Positions 32,286-43,811 of a stretch of DNA of 64,000 nucleotides are shown here, piece after piece (within the stretch, counting starts at the first letter, position 1; every line of letters begins with the position of its first letter). A program made the translations under genes and the position numbers. Below the pieces are notes generated by a model that saw only the letters and a list, made by a program, of their open reading frames with translations, ran no database searches and was not told where the DNA came from. The stretch is from Actinernus sp. WN-2022. Lineage: Eukaryota; Cnidaria; Anthozoa; Actiniaria; Actinernidae. The stretch is taken from the NCBI GenBank assembly GCA_030867875.1, contig JAOWCC010001589.1, positions 72,997,537 to 73,061,536 of the forward strand. Reading direction: 5' to 3'.

Positions 32286-35200
32286 ATGCCTGATAATATT
32301 AAGATTGGGGTTTGGAACATTCACGGACATAATAGTAGAGTGCTTGGAAACAAACTTAACCAGACGGACGTACTAGGTGTAATAAATAGCCATGATATAT
32401 TTGGGTTGACAGAAACGCATGCCAGTGAAAATTCAGAACTCGATGTGAAAAATTATCAATGTTACTCCAAGTTTAGACCAAAATCAAGAACAAAATATCA
32501 CGGCGGGTTATCAGTTTATATAAAAAAGTCGTTAAAAAACGCAGTATCTTATGTACCAACTAAGAACGACAACATTCTTTGGTGTAGACTAGACAAGAAA
32601 CATTTCCAAACAAACAAAGACATATTTCTAGGGACAGTTTATTTTAGCCCGGAAAATATGGAAAACCAATCAAACGCAAACTACATCGACGAACTTGATC
32701 AAGATTTGATTAGTTTTTCTCAAAAGGGTTACGTAATATTACAAGGAGATTTTAATGCCAGGACTGGACAGTTACAGGATATAATTGACGACTCGAATAT
32801 ACACAAATTTTTTCAATTACCTGATGGGTATGTACATGAAAATGCCGTAACAACAAGGCAATCCCTTGATAAAAACAATATTGACAATAGGGGCAAACAA
32901 CTCATCGACTCGTGTATCGCAAACGGCCTAAAAATTGCCAACGGTAGAATCATCGGGGATCGAAAAGGCTTGAAGACCTGTCACCAACCAAACGGCTCGA
33001 GTCTAGTTGACTACGTCATTTCAGATAACGAAACATTAAACTCATTTCAATATTTAAAAGTAGAAGATCTAAAACCTCATATTTCGGATCACTCACATAT
33101 TACATATAGTATAGAGGTAAAGAAAGTACCACTTCCGGTTAACGACAAAAGTCAAAATAAGGGCAGGCGTCTGCTCTCAAAATTATTCTGGAACGATAAT
33201 GTCTCCCATAAAGTTGTAGAATATTTAAATTTACCAGAAACATTAGCCGATATTGGTAACCTGAACCAGAGGCCGCTCAACGATAACACTGAAAATTTTG
33301 TTGAAGACTTTAATAAGCTGATACATAAAGTTCTTGACAATGCTGGGGCACTAAAAAATACTGACGTCGATAAAACAAAACGTGAAGAAAATAAATGGTT
33401 CGATAGTGAATGTAAAATACAAAAAAACAACTTAACTAATTTAGGTAAACTTAGGACTAGACATCCAAACAGGGAGGATATAAGAGAATTGCTAAATAGC
33501 AATAAGAAAATGTTTAGGAAACTACTAAAACGGAAAAAACGAAAGTTCTACGATAGTGAATTTGATAAACTATCAAAGCTAAGATCACACAACCCACGGC
33601 AGTTTTGGAAAGCACTAAGAAACTTAAACACCGACAACAATAGAGCAGATGATACCAAACATGTTGATCTAAGCAGCTTTCATGAATATTTCAAAGATCT
33701 TAACAAAGCCGAAAAAGACAACATTGGTGAAACACACGACACAAGTACGCATGCCGAAAACAATGAAGCCGGTCCACTTGACTTCGCATTTACGAAAGAA
33801 GAAGTGATAAATGGAATTAAAGCACTTAAAAGCGGCAAAACACCCGGAAGCGATTTTATTAACAACGAATTCCTGAAGGTCAGTTATAAACTACTATCGG
33901 AAACAATAACTACGTTATTTAATTCTATTCTAAACTCGAAAATATATCCTAAAATTTGGGCCTTTGGATACATAACTCCTATATATAAAAATGGCACGAA
34001 ATCAGAGCCAGGAAACTACAGAGGAATTACAATCCTGTCCCACCTAGGAAAACTTTTTGCTCTGCTATTAAATACACGGCTAGTTAGCTACCTAGATTTT
34101 CACAATATCCTGCCTCAAGAACAAGCAGGTTTCAGGAAAACATTTAGAGGTACTGACAATCTTTTAGTATTAAAAGCGCTGATCGACAAATATATAAAGA
34201 ACAAGCCAAAACCCAGGAATAATTTCTTGTACACTTGCTTCATCGATTTTAGCAAAGCCTTCGATAACATATCACGCGACAAATTATACACAAAGTTAAA
34301 CAACATTGGTATAAACGGAAATTTTCTTGCCATTATTAAAGACATGTACAACAAAGACTCCGCGTGTGTTAAACTTGACGGACACATCTCGGAGGAATTT
34401 GCGTGCCATAAAGGAGTCAAGCAAGGGTGCATGTTGTCACCTACCCTTTTCAATATATATTTAAGTGATCTAGCAAACATTCTTAACAAAGACAAAGACG
34501 CCCCCGAACTAAACAACAGAACCGTTAGTTGCTTACTATATGCAGACGATTTAGTAATTATCTCAAAGTCTCAGTTGGGATTACAAAACAATTTAAAATG
34601 CCTACTGGATTACGGCAAAGCCAACAGTCTCTACATCAACGAAAATAAAACAAAAGTAATAATATTTAACCCTAATGGTAGAAAACTAAATCGTTATTTA
34701 TTCAACGTTGGGACAACACTGATTGAGAACGTAACTAAATATAAGTATTTAGGATTGACTTTAAGTGCCTCTGGATCATTTATTATAGCAAAACAAGAGC
34801 TAAAAAAGGTTGCACTAAAAGCTTTTTACTCACTCCGCAAGAACATGGGAATCTCATTTAGAAGAGACCTGTCACTTACCTTACATCTATTCGATACCCT
34901 AATAAAACCCATTCTCACATATGGCTCTGAAATTTGGGGTCTTGATACTGTTAAATATAATGAATCACGTGACCCAATAGAACAAGTTCACACAAAGTTC
35001 TGTAAACAAATCCTAGGCGTAAGCAAAAGAGCGGTGAACAAAGCTTGCCGTGCAGAATTAGGCCGTTTCCCCATCATTATTGAAGTAAAATCTAAGGCAT
35101 TATCATTCTGGGCCCGCCTTCTAACATTAGACGAAAATAGAATCGCAAAGCAAGCCTACTTAGATATGCTAAGTCACACAAATTCGAAGAACTGGGCAAT

Positions 35201-35765
35201 GCAAATTAAAGCTATATTATTTCAGAATGGCTTTGGCTATTGCTGGGAATCCCAACAAGATGCCGTTATTGATGAAAACGAGATCAAGCGGTTTTATAAA
35301 TATACCAAACAAAGACTAGAGGATATTGAAACTCAAGACTGGAGATCAAGCATCTTCGATGATGAATCCAGATCAGTGGGAGGAAACAAATTAAGAACAT
35401 TTCGTGAGTTCAAAACAGAATATAAACTCGAAGATTATTTATTGGAAGTTAAAAACATAGATCATCGCAGAGCACTAACTAAGTTAAGAATAAGCGACCA
35501 TATTTTACAAATTGAAAGAGGCCGTTATAACAGAGTTTATGTGAGTCCTGAATTGAGAATATGCCCACATTGTCAAATTATGGAAAATGAAGAACATTTT
35601 TTATCTAAATGTCAATTATATTCTGATCTGAGAAACTCTCTTTTTCAAGATATAAACAAAAAAATAACAAACTATAAAGATTTAATCGCACCAAAAAAAC
35701 ATAAGCCAGAAATAGCAAAATACATCTATGAATGTTTTAAAGTTAGGCAAACCATCCTTGTATAG
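32286..35765 (+). CDS. LINE ORF2: APE endonuclease and reverse transcriptase
   Basis: 1159 residues, starting 8 bp after the ORF1 stop in a different frame, which suggests reinitiation. The N-terminal APE-type endonuclease shows GVWNIHGHN, LTETHASE, ILQGDFNARTG, SLVDYVISD and HISDHSHITY. The reverse transcriptase shows ALKSGKTPGSDFINNEFLK, GNYRGITILSHLGKL, QAGFRKTFRGTDNL, motif A CFIDFSKAFDNI, motif B KGVKQGCMLSPTLFNIYLSD and catalytic Y752-A-D-D755. The C-terminus carries C1093-PHC followed by EEHFLSKC, a CCHC-like zinc motif typical of these LINEs. It nicks DNA and copies element RNA at the nick. No disabling change is visible. Confidence 0.93.
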   Translation: MPDNIKIGVWNIHGHNSRVLGNKLNQTDVLGVINSHDIFGLTETHASENSELDVKNYQCYSKFRPKSRTKYHGGLSVYIKKSLKNAVSYVPTKNDNILWCRLDKKHFQTNKDIFLGTVYFSPENMENQSNANYIDELDQDLISFSQKGYVILQGDFNARTGQLQDIIDDSNIHKFFQLPDGYVHENAVTTRQSLDKNNIDNRGKQLIDSCIANGLKIANGRIIGDRKGLKTCHQPNGSSLVDYVISDNETLNSFQYLKVEDLKPHISDHSHITYSIEVKKVPLPVNDKSQNKGRRLLSKLFWNDNVSHKVVEYLNLPETLADIGNLNQRPLNDNTENFVEDFNKLIHKVLDNAGALKNTDVDKTKREENKWFDSECKIQKNNLTNLGKLRTRHPNREDIRELLNSNKKMFRKLLKRKKRKFYDSEFDKLSKLRSHNPRQFWKALRNLNTDNNRADDTKHVDLSSFHEYFKDLNKAEKDNIGETHDTSTHAENNEAGPLDFAFTKEEVINGIKALKSGKTPGSDFINNEFLKVSYKLLSETITTLFNSILNSKIYPKIWAFGYITPIYKNGTKSEPGNYRGITILSHLGKLFALLLNTRLVSYLDFHNILPQEQAGFRKTFRGTDNLLVLKALIDKYIKNKPKPRNNFLYTCFIDFSKAFDNISRDKLYTKLNNIGINGNFLAIIKDMYNKDSACVKLDGHISEEFACHKGVKQGCMLSPTLFNIYLSDLANILNKDKDAPELNNRTVSCLLYADDLVIISKSQLGLQNNLKCLLDYGKANSLYINENKTKVIIFNPNGRKLNRYLFNVGTTLIENVTKYKYLGLTLSASGSFIIAKQELKKVALKAFYSLRKNMGISFRRDLSLTLHLFDTLIKPILTYGSEIWGLDTVKYNESRDPIEQVHTKFCKQILGVSKRAVNKACRAELGRFPIIIEVKSKALSFWARLLTLDENRIAKQAYLDMLSHTNSKNWAMQIKAILFQNGFGYCWESQQDAVIDENEIKRFYKYTKQRLEDIETQDWRSSIFDDESRSVGGNKLRTFREFKTEYKLEDYLLEVKNIDHRRALTKLRISDHILQIERGRYNRVYVSPELRICPHCQIMENEEHFLSKCQLYSDLRNSLFQDINKKITNYKDLIAPKKHKPEIAKYIYECFKVRQTILV

Positions 35766-35815
35766 AATATTGGAGAAGCATGCCTATGTACAGTCTGTTG
35801 CTTGGCACTCTAATA

Positions 35816-35844
35816 AAATATGTCTTGTCTTGTCTTGTCTTGTC
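35816..35844 (+). repeat. LINE 3' pentamer tail (TCTTG)n
   Basis: Four to five copies of tcttg/tgtct directly abut the AATG target duplication. CR1/L2-type LINEs often end in short tandem repeats in place of poly-A. Confidence 0.85.
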
Positions 35845-37250
35845 AATGGTTTCAACCCCTGCCCCCTCAGTTTTGCAAGGATCGCAGATCTTACCCAAAA
35901 TTTGCAAACGATATGTTGTATTAGTCTTGTTTAGTACCAATACTATGATTTTGATGCTGCAACTTTATTCAATCCCTTTCTAATGGGGGAGGGTACTACC
36001 ATTAATAGGAAATGCGTATGCTTATCCACCCCTCCCCCCTCAGTTTTGCAAGGATCGCAGATCTTACCCAAAATTTGCAAACAATATGTTGTGTTCATCG
36101 TGTTTAGTACCGAAACTAAAATTTTAAAGCTGCAACTTCATTCAAGACACTTTTAATGGGGAGGGCACCGTTATTATGAGGAAATGCATATCATTTTCAA
36201 CCTCTCCCCCTCAGTTTTGCAAGTTTCGCAGATTTTACCCAAAATTTGCAAACAATACGCTGTGTTCGTCGTGTTTAGTACCAAAACTAAAATTTTAAAG
36301 CTGCAACTTCAATCAAGACACTTTTAATGGGGAGGGCACCGTTATTAACAGGAAATGCATATTATTTTCCACCCCTCCCCCCTCAGTTTTGCAGGGCTCG
36401 CATTTGTTAACCAAATTTGCAAACACCATGTTGTTTTCGTGGTATTTAGTACCAAAACTATGATTTTAACGCTGCAACGTTATTTAATCCAGTTCTGGAC
36501 TCGGAAATAGAAAACGAAACTGTCCCAGCATGCTTTGCGGCCAAAACGGAAAGGGCGATGGATTTTTACGGGTAGAAAAGAACATTGTAGAGACATGGGG
36601 TTTTCACCAAAATGTTACCCATGGAAAACTGCAGGGGGTCTTCTTCATTTGGTTAACATTGATGTTCAGGGGGGGAAATGACAGCTAAAATAAAATTTCA
36701 AAATGGCTTAACCCCCCCTGGACTTCATTTGCGCGAATATTACATCAAAAATGTAATCTAGTTGGACGAAATTACATATGATAGGCTTGTTTTATTTCGC
36801 ATTAACATAGCGCAACGTACCTAACATTAACACGTCCAAGCTATAAATTACAATTATTCCCTATCCCACTCCCCCTGGAAATGGTATACCCATTTGTGTT
36901 AGCACAATGTCTCCGGAATGTCATTCATAACAAAACTGATCGGTTTCTAAGTTTTCACGTTCAACACCGAAACACAGAATTAAAGTTAAACGGTTACCCA
37001 GGCCCCGCTCAGCCAACGAAAAACGAAGAAAAAACGTCTTAACCCCCCCTGAACTTCATTTGCGCGAGCGTTAACGCAAAAATTTCATCTAGTTGGGTGA
37101 AATTACATAAGATAGGCTGGTTTTTATGCCATTAACTATGCGCTAGATACCGAACATTAATTAATTAATTAATTAATTAATTAATTATTTAATGATTGTA
37201 TTATTTCTATGTTTATCGTTAGGAACTAGTGGATACCGCTAACGATAATC
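35845..37250 (+). repeat. Higher-order repeat unit U2
   Basis: Continues the unit interrupted by the LINE. Subunits start near 35845, 36018, 36190 and 36361 (172-173 bp apart). The tail runs from about 36480 and ends in the hairpin at 37211-37250. Without the LINE this unit is about 1.41 kb. Confidence 0.85.
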
Positions 37251-38689
37251 CAACAGGTGTGATAGACGCTAGCTAGGTCATAGCGAGTGTTGGGTAGTGC
37301 CATGCAACTTGCATGGTAGTGAACCTGGGTGTATGGTGATTTTCCACCTACTAAGGCTCAACTGGAATTTTGGAGCACTTCCCGTGGAAATAAGTGGCCT
37401 AAACATCTGTCGAGAAAGTTTCTCCTTGAAACGATTGTTATTTTCCATCCAAGTGCATGGAATGTCATCACAAGCTCGCGAACCGACAGCCATCCGCAGT
37501 TCATGCCGCATGGCAGTTGTCGCGTCGAGTACAGAAACCATGGTTTTAACTCTGCCACATCACTTGATCCATTGTGATTTGAAGCTGCAACCTCATTCTA
37601 GCCACTTCTAAATGGGGGAGGGTTCCATTATTAACAGCAAAGGCATAGGATTTTCCACCCCTCCCCCCTCCGTTTTGCAGGGTTCGCATATCTTACCCCA
37701 CATTTGCAAGCAATATGTTGTGTTCGTCGTGTTTACTACCAACACTATGGTTTTAGCGCTGCAACTTCATTCAAGCCAATTCTAATGGGGAGGGTTCCAT
37801 TATTAACAGGAAAGGCATAGGATTTTCCACCCCTCCCCCCTCAGTTTTGCAAGGTTCGCATTTCTTACCCCACATTTGCAAGCAATATCTTGTGTTCGTC
37901 GTATTTACTACCAAAACTACGATTTTAACGCTGCAACGTTATTTAATCCAGTTCTGGACTCGGAAATAGCAAATGAAACTGTCCCAGCATGCTTTGCGGC
38001 CAAAACGAAAAGGGCGATGGATTTTTACGGGTAGAAAAGAACATCCTAGAGACATGGGGTTTTCACCAAAATGTTACCCATAGAAAACTGCAGGGGGTCT
38101 TCTTCATTTGGTTGACATTAAAGTTTAGGGGGGCAAATGACAGCCAAAATACAAATTCAAAATGGCTTAACCCACCCTGAACTTCATTTGCGCGAGTAAT
38201 AACGCAACGATTTCAGCTAGGTGTTCGATATTACATACAATATGTTAGTTTTGAATCCTTTAACTATTTGCTACATATGAAACATAAGCTATCAATTACA
38301 ATTATTCCCTACCCCACCCCCCTGGAAATGATATACCCATTTGTGTTAGCAAAATGCCTCCGGAATGTCATTCATGACAAAACTGAATGGTTTTTAAGTT
38401 TTCCAGTTCAACACCGAAACACAGAATTAACGTTATCTAGTTGCCCAGGCCCCGCTCGGCCAAGCAAAAAGCGAGAAAAGCCGCCTTAACTCCCCCTGAA
38501 CTTCATTTGCGCGAGTAATAACGCAAAAATTTCATCTAGTTGGGCTAAAATACATAAGATAGACTAGTTTTTACGTCTATAACTATTCGCTACATACCAA
38601 ACATTAATTAATTAATTAATTAATTATTTAATGATTGTATTATTTCTATGATTATCGTTAGGAACAAGTGGATACCGCTAACGATAATC
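37251..38689 (+). repeat. Higher-order repeat unit U3
   Basis: 1439 bp between hairpins. The first ~320 bp (37255-37570) do not match the family. The rest has 173-bp subunits and the ~760-bp tail with the hairpin gattatcgttag/ctaacgataatc at 38650-38689, here a perfect 12-bp stem. Confidence 0.8.
37255..37570. other. Unrelated ~316-bp segment inside repeat unit U3
   Basis: GC-richer than its surroundings, with a small palindrome gccatgcaacttgcatgg at 37298. It replaces or interrupts subunit sequence, and family sequence resumes at about 37571. No terminal repeats or target duplication found. Short frames exist on both strands without recognisable motifs. Confidence 0.5.
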
Positions 38690-39249
38690 ATACAATGGTT
38701 TTCACCCCTCCCCCCTTATTTTTGTAACATTAGCAGATCTTACACAAAATTCGCAAACGATATGTTGTATTGACTATGTGTTTAGTATGAAGACTATGAT
38801 TTCGATGCTGCAACTTTATTCATCCCTTTCTAATGGGGGAGAGTACTACTATTAACAGGAAATACATATGATTTTCCACCCCTCCCCCCACAGTTTTAAA
38901 AGGTTCGCAGATCTTACCCCAAATTTGCAACCAATATGTTGTGTTCGTCATGTTTAGTACCAAATCTATGATTTTCAAACTTCAACTTCATTCAACCCAC
39001 TTCTAAATGGGGAGGGTACCATTATTAACAGGAAAGGCATATTATTATTTTTTTCTTTTCTTTTATTTTAACAAATACTAGCAACAGACGTGCGAGTTTA
39101 CAAATATGCTAAAAATAGTTTTAAAAAGTATATAAATTCTAATAATTAAATATAATAATAATAAAGAGAAAAATGTATAGTCTAAAGAAATGATTTAAAA
39201 TGTTTTAGAAATATTTTGCGTATCCACTACGGAAATGAACATGATAAAA

Positions 39250-39825
39250 TTAAATAAAGTTAAAAAGGCATCTATTAATGTAAGTTCGTTTAAAACGTTC
39301 AGTACGGACACGAGGTAAAATAAAATTATGGCCACGGTCGCGTAACTGTCTTGTTCTCTTTTGCGGAAGTAGATCATAAAGGGGGTGATTAGGATTTAGA
39401 ATAATTTTCTTCCAAAATTTAAAGTCCCTTTCTCTAATGATGTCAGTAATTGGTACATATTTTGTTGTATAGCCAAATCTAATGGCTCTTCTACAAAATT
39501 TGTCGATACGACTTAGGTATTTATCCTCATAGGCGCAGACCCATACCTCAATAGCATACTTAAATAAAGACATAATTAAACTTTCAAATAAAGTAGTAAG
39601 TTCTTGTGAAGAATAGCCATAGAACTTACATACCCTTATAATATATAGGCGACAACTAGCTTTGTGTAGCAGATTGTCTATATGTAAATCCCAATTACAA
39701 GGATCTTCATTAAAAGTAACGCCAAGTAATTTAAGCGAGGTTTTTCTCTCTATTGTAGGTACTGGATCCGGTAGAGGCTTACATTTCTTGCCCCTAACTA
39801 CCATCTCCCATGTTTTACTGATGTT
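39250..39825 (-). pseudogene. LINE ORF2 C-terminal fragment
   Basis: Continues the RT in another frame (TWEMVVRGKKCKP, LKLLGVTFNEDPCNWDLHID, YAIEVWVCAYEDKYLSRID, FCRRAIRFGY). It ends at 39250 with a basic, arginine-rich tail (RTERFKRTYINRCLFNF). One frameshift near 39830 separates it from the catalytic part; otherwise the frame is clean, so the copy is not very old. Confidence 0.8.
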
Positions 39826-40451
39826 TAATGTCGAGATTATTTTGAACTTCTCTTAAAGAGGGATCTGGAACATTCGTCTTGACAGGCACACTTAGGGTCA
39901 TGTCATCTGCATACTTAATTAATATATTCCTACATGGGTTCACAGCCACAATATCATTTACCATAATAGAAAACAATACAGGGCCAAGAACAGTCCCCTG
40001 TGGAACACCTCTGTTAATACAGACAAACTCTGTAGACACACCATCTACAACAACCCTTTGTTTTCTATTACTAAGGAAACTGATGATCCAGTTGGTAACA
40101 TATGGGTTAATATTGAGTGACTTAAGCTTATTGCATACTATATCATGGGACACCGTGTCAAAAGCCTTACTGAAATCAAAAGAAAAGACTCGAACAAAGT
40201 CAATATCCTTATCTAACCAATTTAACCAATTATGATAACATTTAATGAGAGCCATAGCGGAGTTATGATTTTCTTTGTACGCGAACTGATCAGAGCCAAT
40301 TACGGATTTCAATGCAGTGGATAGTTCCTGCTTGTATACAAGCCTTTCAAAAAGCCTCATGATGATGTTCGTAAGAGATATTGGCCTCAGCTGGTTACAC
40401 GCAGTGAGAGGGGATTCTTTGGGAATAGGCGACACATTGGCAAGCTTCCAG
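39815..40451 (-). pseudogene. LINE reverse transcriptase fragment
   Basis: Reads LRPISLTNIIMRLFERLV, DQFAYKENHNSAMALIK, motif A FSFDFSKAFDTVSHDIV, motif B NRGVPQGTVLGPVLFSIMVN and catalytic KYADDMTLSVP. These are hallmark RT motifs of CR1/L2-type LINEs. Translation upstream of 40451 runs into unrelated repeat DNA, so the 5' end is truncated. The frame is lost near 39830. Confidence 0.85.
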
Positions 40452-42095
40452 AGTACCAAATCTATGATTTTCAAACTTCAACTTCATTCAACCCACTTCT
40501 AAATGGGGAGGGTACCATTATTAACAGGAAAGGCATATGATTTTCCACCCCTCCCCCCTCAGTTTTGCAAGGTTCGCATTTCTTACCCCAAATTTGGAAC
40601 CAATATGTTGTGTTCATCGTGTTTAGTACCAAAACTATGATTTTAATGCTGTAACGTTATTGAATCCAGTTCTGGACTGCGAAATAGAATATGAATCTTG
40701 TCCCAGGATGCTTTGCGGCCCAAACCAAAAGGGCGATGGATTTTTAGAGGTAGAAAGGAACATGGTAGAGACATGGGGTTTACACCAAAATGTTACCCAT
40801 AGAAAACTGCAGGGGGTCTTCTTAATTTGGTTGACATTGATGTTCAGGGGGGAAATGACAGCCAAAATAAAATTTCAAAATGGCTTACCCCCCCTGGACT
40901 TCATTTGCGCGAATATTACATCAAAAATTAAATCTAGTTGGATGAAATTACATATGATAGGCTTGTTTTAATTCACATTAACATAGCGCAACGTCCTAAC
41001 ATTAACACCTCCAAGCTATAAATTACAATTATTCCCTACCCCCACTCCCCCTGGAAATGGTATACCCATTTGTCTTAGCAAAATGTCTCCGGAATGTCAT
41101 TCATGACAAAACTGATCGGTTTTTAAGTTTTCACGTTCAGCACCGAAACACAAAATTGACGTTAACCAGTTGCCCAGGCCCCGCTCGGCCAAGCAAAAAG
41201 CGAGAAAAAACGCCTTAACCCCCCCTGAATTTCATTTGCGCGAATTAGTACGCAACAATTTCATCTAGTTGAGCGAAATTACAAAAGATAGGCTGGTTTT
41301 TATGCCATTAACTATGCGCTAGATACCGAACATTAATTATTTAATTAATTATTTAATTATTTAATGATCGTATTATTTCTATGATTATCGTTAGGAACAA
41401 GTGGGTACCGCTAACGATAATCATAAAATGGTTTCCACCCCCTTTTTTTAAGATTCTCAGATCTTTCACAAAATTCGAAGAGGATATGTTGTATTAGTCA
41501 CGTTTACTCCAAAGACCATGATTTTGATGCTGCAACTTTATTCAATCCCTTTCTAAGGGGTGGACCATTAGAAATCCTGGGAGGGGGGGGGGGTGGAAAA
41601 CGTTTTGTGCACGATATTTTTTAGCAGTGTGAGGTGTGCAATAATTTTTTTTAAAGCCGACAGGTCTGCACGATTTTTTTTCAGTGCTTAAATGTTCATT
41701 AGGTCTAAGTTTTATGATTCATTTATCATAAACTGAAGTATGAAAAGAACCTATTCTAATATAATTCACATATTAAACAAAGAAAATACCAGTTTAACCT
41801 CGAGTTTAAATTAAATGAATGTGTAAATGTATATAATAGACCTATATATAGTGATAATAAATTTAAGCCATACTGTTAGTATGTATGCAACTTAAACCAC
41901 AGCATTAGACTGTTCCCTAGCATATTCTTGCAAATTTGGCATTTTGGAATAACCTTTGTTTGCCTTTGACTTCCGGATGGATAGGGTTTGAGGATGAAAT
42001 TGTTAGCCTACGTGTAGCCGTAACGGCTGCAGGCTAGAAATTGTCGAATTAATTAGTACATATTTCTAGCCTGTGAATACAACAGCCTCCATTAC

Positions 42096-42654
42096 GCCTT
42101 TCCAGATTGTGCTCGGCAACTTTTGAACAACTTTTGTCGTTTTGAGCAACTTTTTGTGTTATGAGCAACTTTCGCCTTCCGGAGCAACATTTGAGCTTTT
42201 TGGAGATTTTGAGCATGAAATTGCTAAATTAAACTTGAGAAATTTAGATGCAATATCAGCCATTTACCCAATCTCGTTTCAATTAAAACGCTAATTTTGT
42301 GTGCCCTTCAATCTTGACGTTATTGAAGCCCACGAATATAACAGCGGTTATAAAAACTAAACCGTTGTCCACGAACAACACCCCCAAATTAAGTGAAATA
42401 AGAAATTAGAGGTTCGATTACTTAATTTGTGTTTAAATTACTCATTTTCAAGCATTTTTCCAATTGAAGTTGCAACCATTTAGATTTCTTGAGCAACTTT
42501 TTTTTTTTTTTAGCAAACTTTATTTTTTTTGGAGCAACTTCTTGTTATGTTTGTATTTCTTTGAACAGCTTTTTAAGTTTATGGCTACTTTTGCGCAACT
42601 TTTTGGCTTTTTTGGAGCAACTTTTTCTATTTTACTAGCACAATCTGGAAAGGC
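42096..42654. mobile_element. Nested element with 18-bp TIRs and GAGCAACTTTT repeats
   Basis: GCCTTTCCAGATTGTGCT at 42096-42113 is the exact reverse complement of 42637-42654. The interior has many copies of gagcaactttt in T-rich DNA. No clear target duplication. Confidence 0.6.
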
Positions 42655-42751
42655 CTAGCTTCCATTCAGGCCAAATCAAGATCTCAGAGAAGAAATTCCA
42701 TACTGACATAGAACTCGTCGATTGGTGAATTGGCAAGCTGGATGTTCATAA

Positions 42752-42870
42752 TTAGACTTGCTACAAGTCGACCTCTTTTCCTTTGAGCCTCTTAGAACGA
42801 GCGCGATGCAGAAGGGAAGGCGGGAAATGAAAATCTCGTTTAAAGGGGCTTTGAGAAAGTCTAGTTCATA
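42752..42870. repeat. Dispersed repeat shared with 59617-59770
   Basis: The block agacttgctacaagtcgacc followed by tcttttcct and aacgagcgcg occurs here and again at about 59620, both followed by gtgaaaatctcgttt or similar. It is a dispersed repeat family of unknown type. Confidence 0.6.
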
Positions 42871-42944
42871 ATCTGTCAACGGCGTGACCTAGCAGTATAC
42901 TGAAACCAGTATAAACCTATTGTGTTGTGCTCTAGCTGTTAAGT

Positions 42945-43030
42945 GATAATAATAATAATAATAACACTTATATAGCGCTTATCCAAACTGTTCTAAGCGC
43001 TTTACAATAATTAAAATAGTAACAATCTGA
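42945..43030. repeat. (AAT)n with the tatatagcgctt motif
   Basis: A gataataat microsatellite is followed by cacttatatagcgcttatcc and aagcgctttacaat. This arrangement is common in dispersed metazoan MITE/SINE-like repeats. Confidence 0.6.
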
Positions 43031-43148
43031 AGTTTAAAAATATATATAAAAACCTAACTAATCTAATAAAAGCACATAAGATATAATATAGAAAATGAAA
43101 TAGAAAAACTCTTTCCTATACTAATGACTGATAAAAATTCCTAACTTA

Positions 43149-43573
43149 GGCCAGATAAAAAAAATACTTGTTTAGCGTCCACCCATTTCAATTTTTCCAG
43201 GTAGGGAGGGAGTTTTTTTTTCTATGTGAAGTTTATTTTGTCTTGACTAGACATTATTCACTCACCTCGTGTTCATACATGCACACATACACTTTATTTA
43301 TCCTCGAATTTACAGAGTAACTGAAAGAAGCTAATATCTTCGTTCATGACCTCGTGTTGTAGAACAAAAATGGCGTCGATGTTATAATATTTAATGCGCC
43401 GGCGCATATTTTAAGTGGTACATGTAGGGGTCTGGGTACAAGAATTGGTTTTCGCGGCTGCATTTACACTTTCTAATTTTTTTTATGAAAAATAAAAATA
43501 AATAAAAAAATAGAGGTCGGGGACATTTCTCAGGTCGGGCGGGGACGCTAAACAATTTTTTTTTTATCTGGCC
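43149..43573. mobile_element. 425-bp MITE with TTA duplication
   Basis: GGCCAGATAAAAAAAAT...TTGTTTAGCGTCC at the left matches the reverse complement of the right end. TTA flanks both sides (43146-43148, 43574-43576). Nested within the 2.5-kb TIR element; a PIF/Harbinger-type MITE is likely. Confidence 0.75.
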
Positions 43574-43676
43574 TTATCTAAAAAATAGACCGCAACATGT
43601 AATATAAAAACATGATAAAAATATTCAAGTGATGAGTCAGTTTGCAACTTTTACAATTTCATAAAGCTCGGTTTAC

Positions 43677-43811
43677 AGCCTGCAGAAACAACCGCCTCTA
43701 TTCGGGGCAAAGCCGCAAAAGTGTAAACTCTGAGAGGCTTTGCACTTTTAGACGCCTCTCTCAGGGTATGCATTTTTGCTTTGGCCTGAATAGAGGCTGT
43801 TTTCGCAGGCT
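43677..43811. mobile_element. 135-bp palindromic MITE
   Basis: Arms AGCCTGC..AAACA...CCTCTATTC..GGCAAAG pair with the reverse complement at 43765-43811 over about 40 bp. No coding potential. Confidence 0.65.

Larger units (their letters stand above)
30474..35844 (+). mobile_element. Full-length two-ORF LINE (CR1-group) with target duplication
   Basis: A 5371-bp non-LTR retrotransposon lies between AATG at 30470-30473 and AATG at 35845-35848, inside a repeat whose uninterrupted copies supply the empty site. It has an 88-bp 5' leader, ORF1 (571 codons), 8 bp, ORF2 (1159 codons), a short 3' UTR and a (TCTTG)n tail at 35816-35844. Both reading frames are open. An esterase ORF1 followed by an APE endonuclease plus RT points to the CR1/L2/Rex1 group; the exact clade needs a tree. 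Confidence 0.9.
39043..40451 (-). mobile_element. 5'-truncated LINE with an 87-bp target site duplication
   Basis: The minus-strand LINE fragment begins within the RT domain (about 40451) and ends in an A-rich tail at 39043-39070. The 87 bp at 38956-39042 are identical to 40452-40538, including a variant (accaaatctatg) that differs from other copies of this repeat. The duplication therefore belongs to the insertion event. Confidence 0.85.
38690..41422 (+). repeat. Higher-order repeat unit U4 (interrupted by a LINE)
   Basis: Subunits at the start, LINE insertion at 39043-40451, then subunit and tail to the perfect hairpin at 41383-41422. Net length without the insertion and its duplicated target is about 1.24 kb. 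Confidence 0.85.

Noticed and set aside
37278..37611. Overlapping frames on both strands in the 316-bp odd segment
   Set aside because: Four mutually overlapping frames with no motif; no basis to prefer any.
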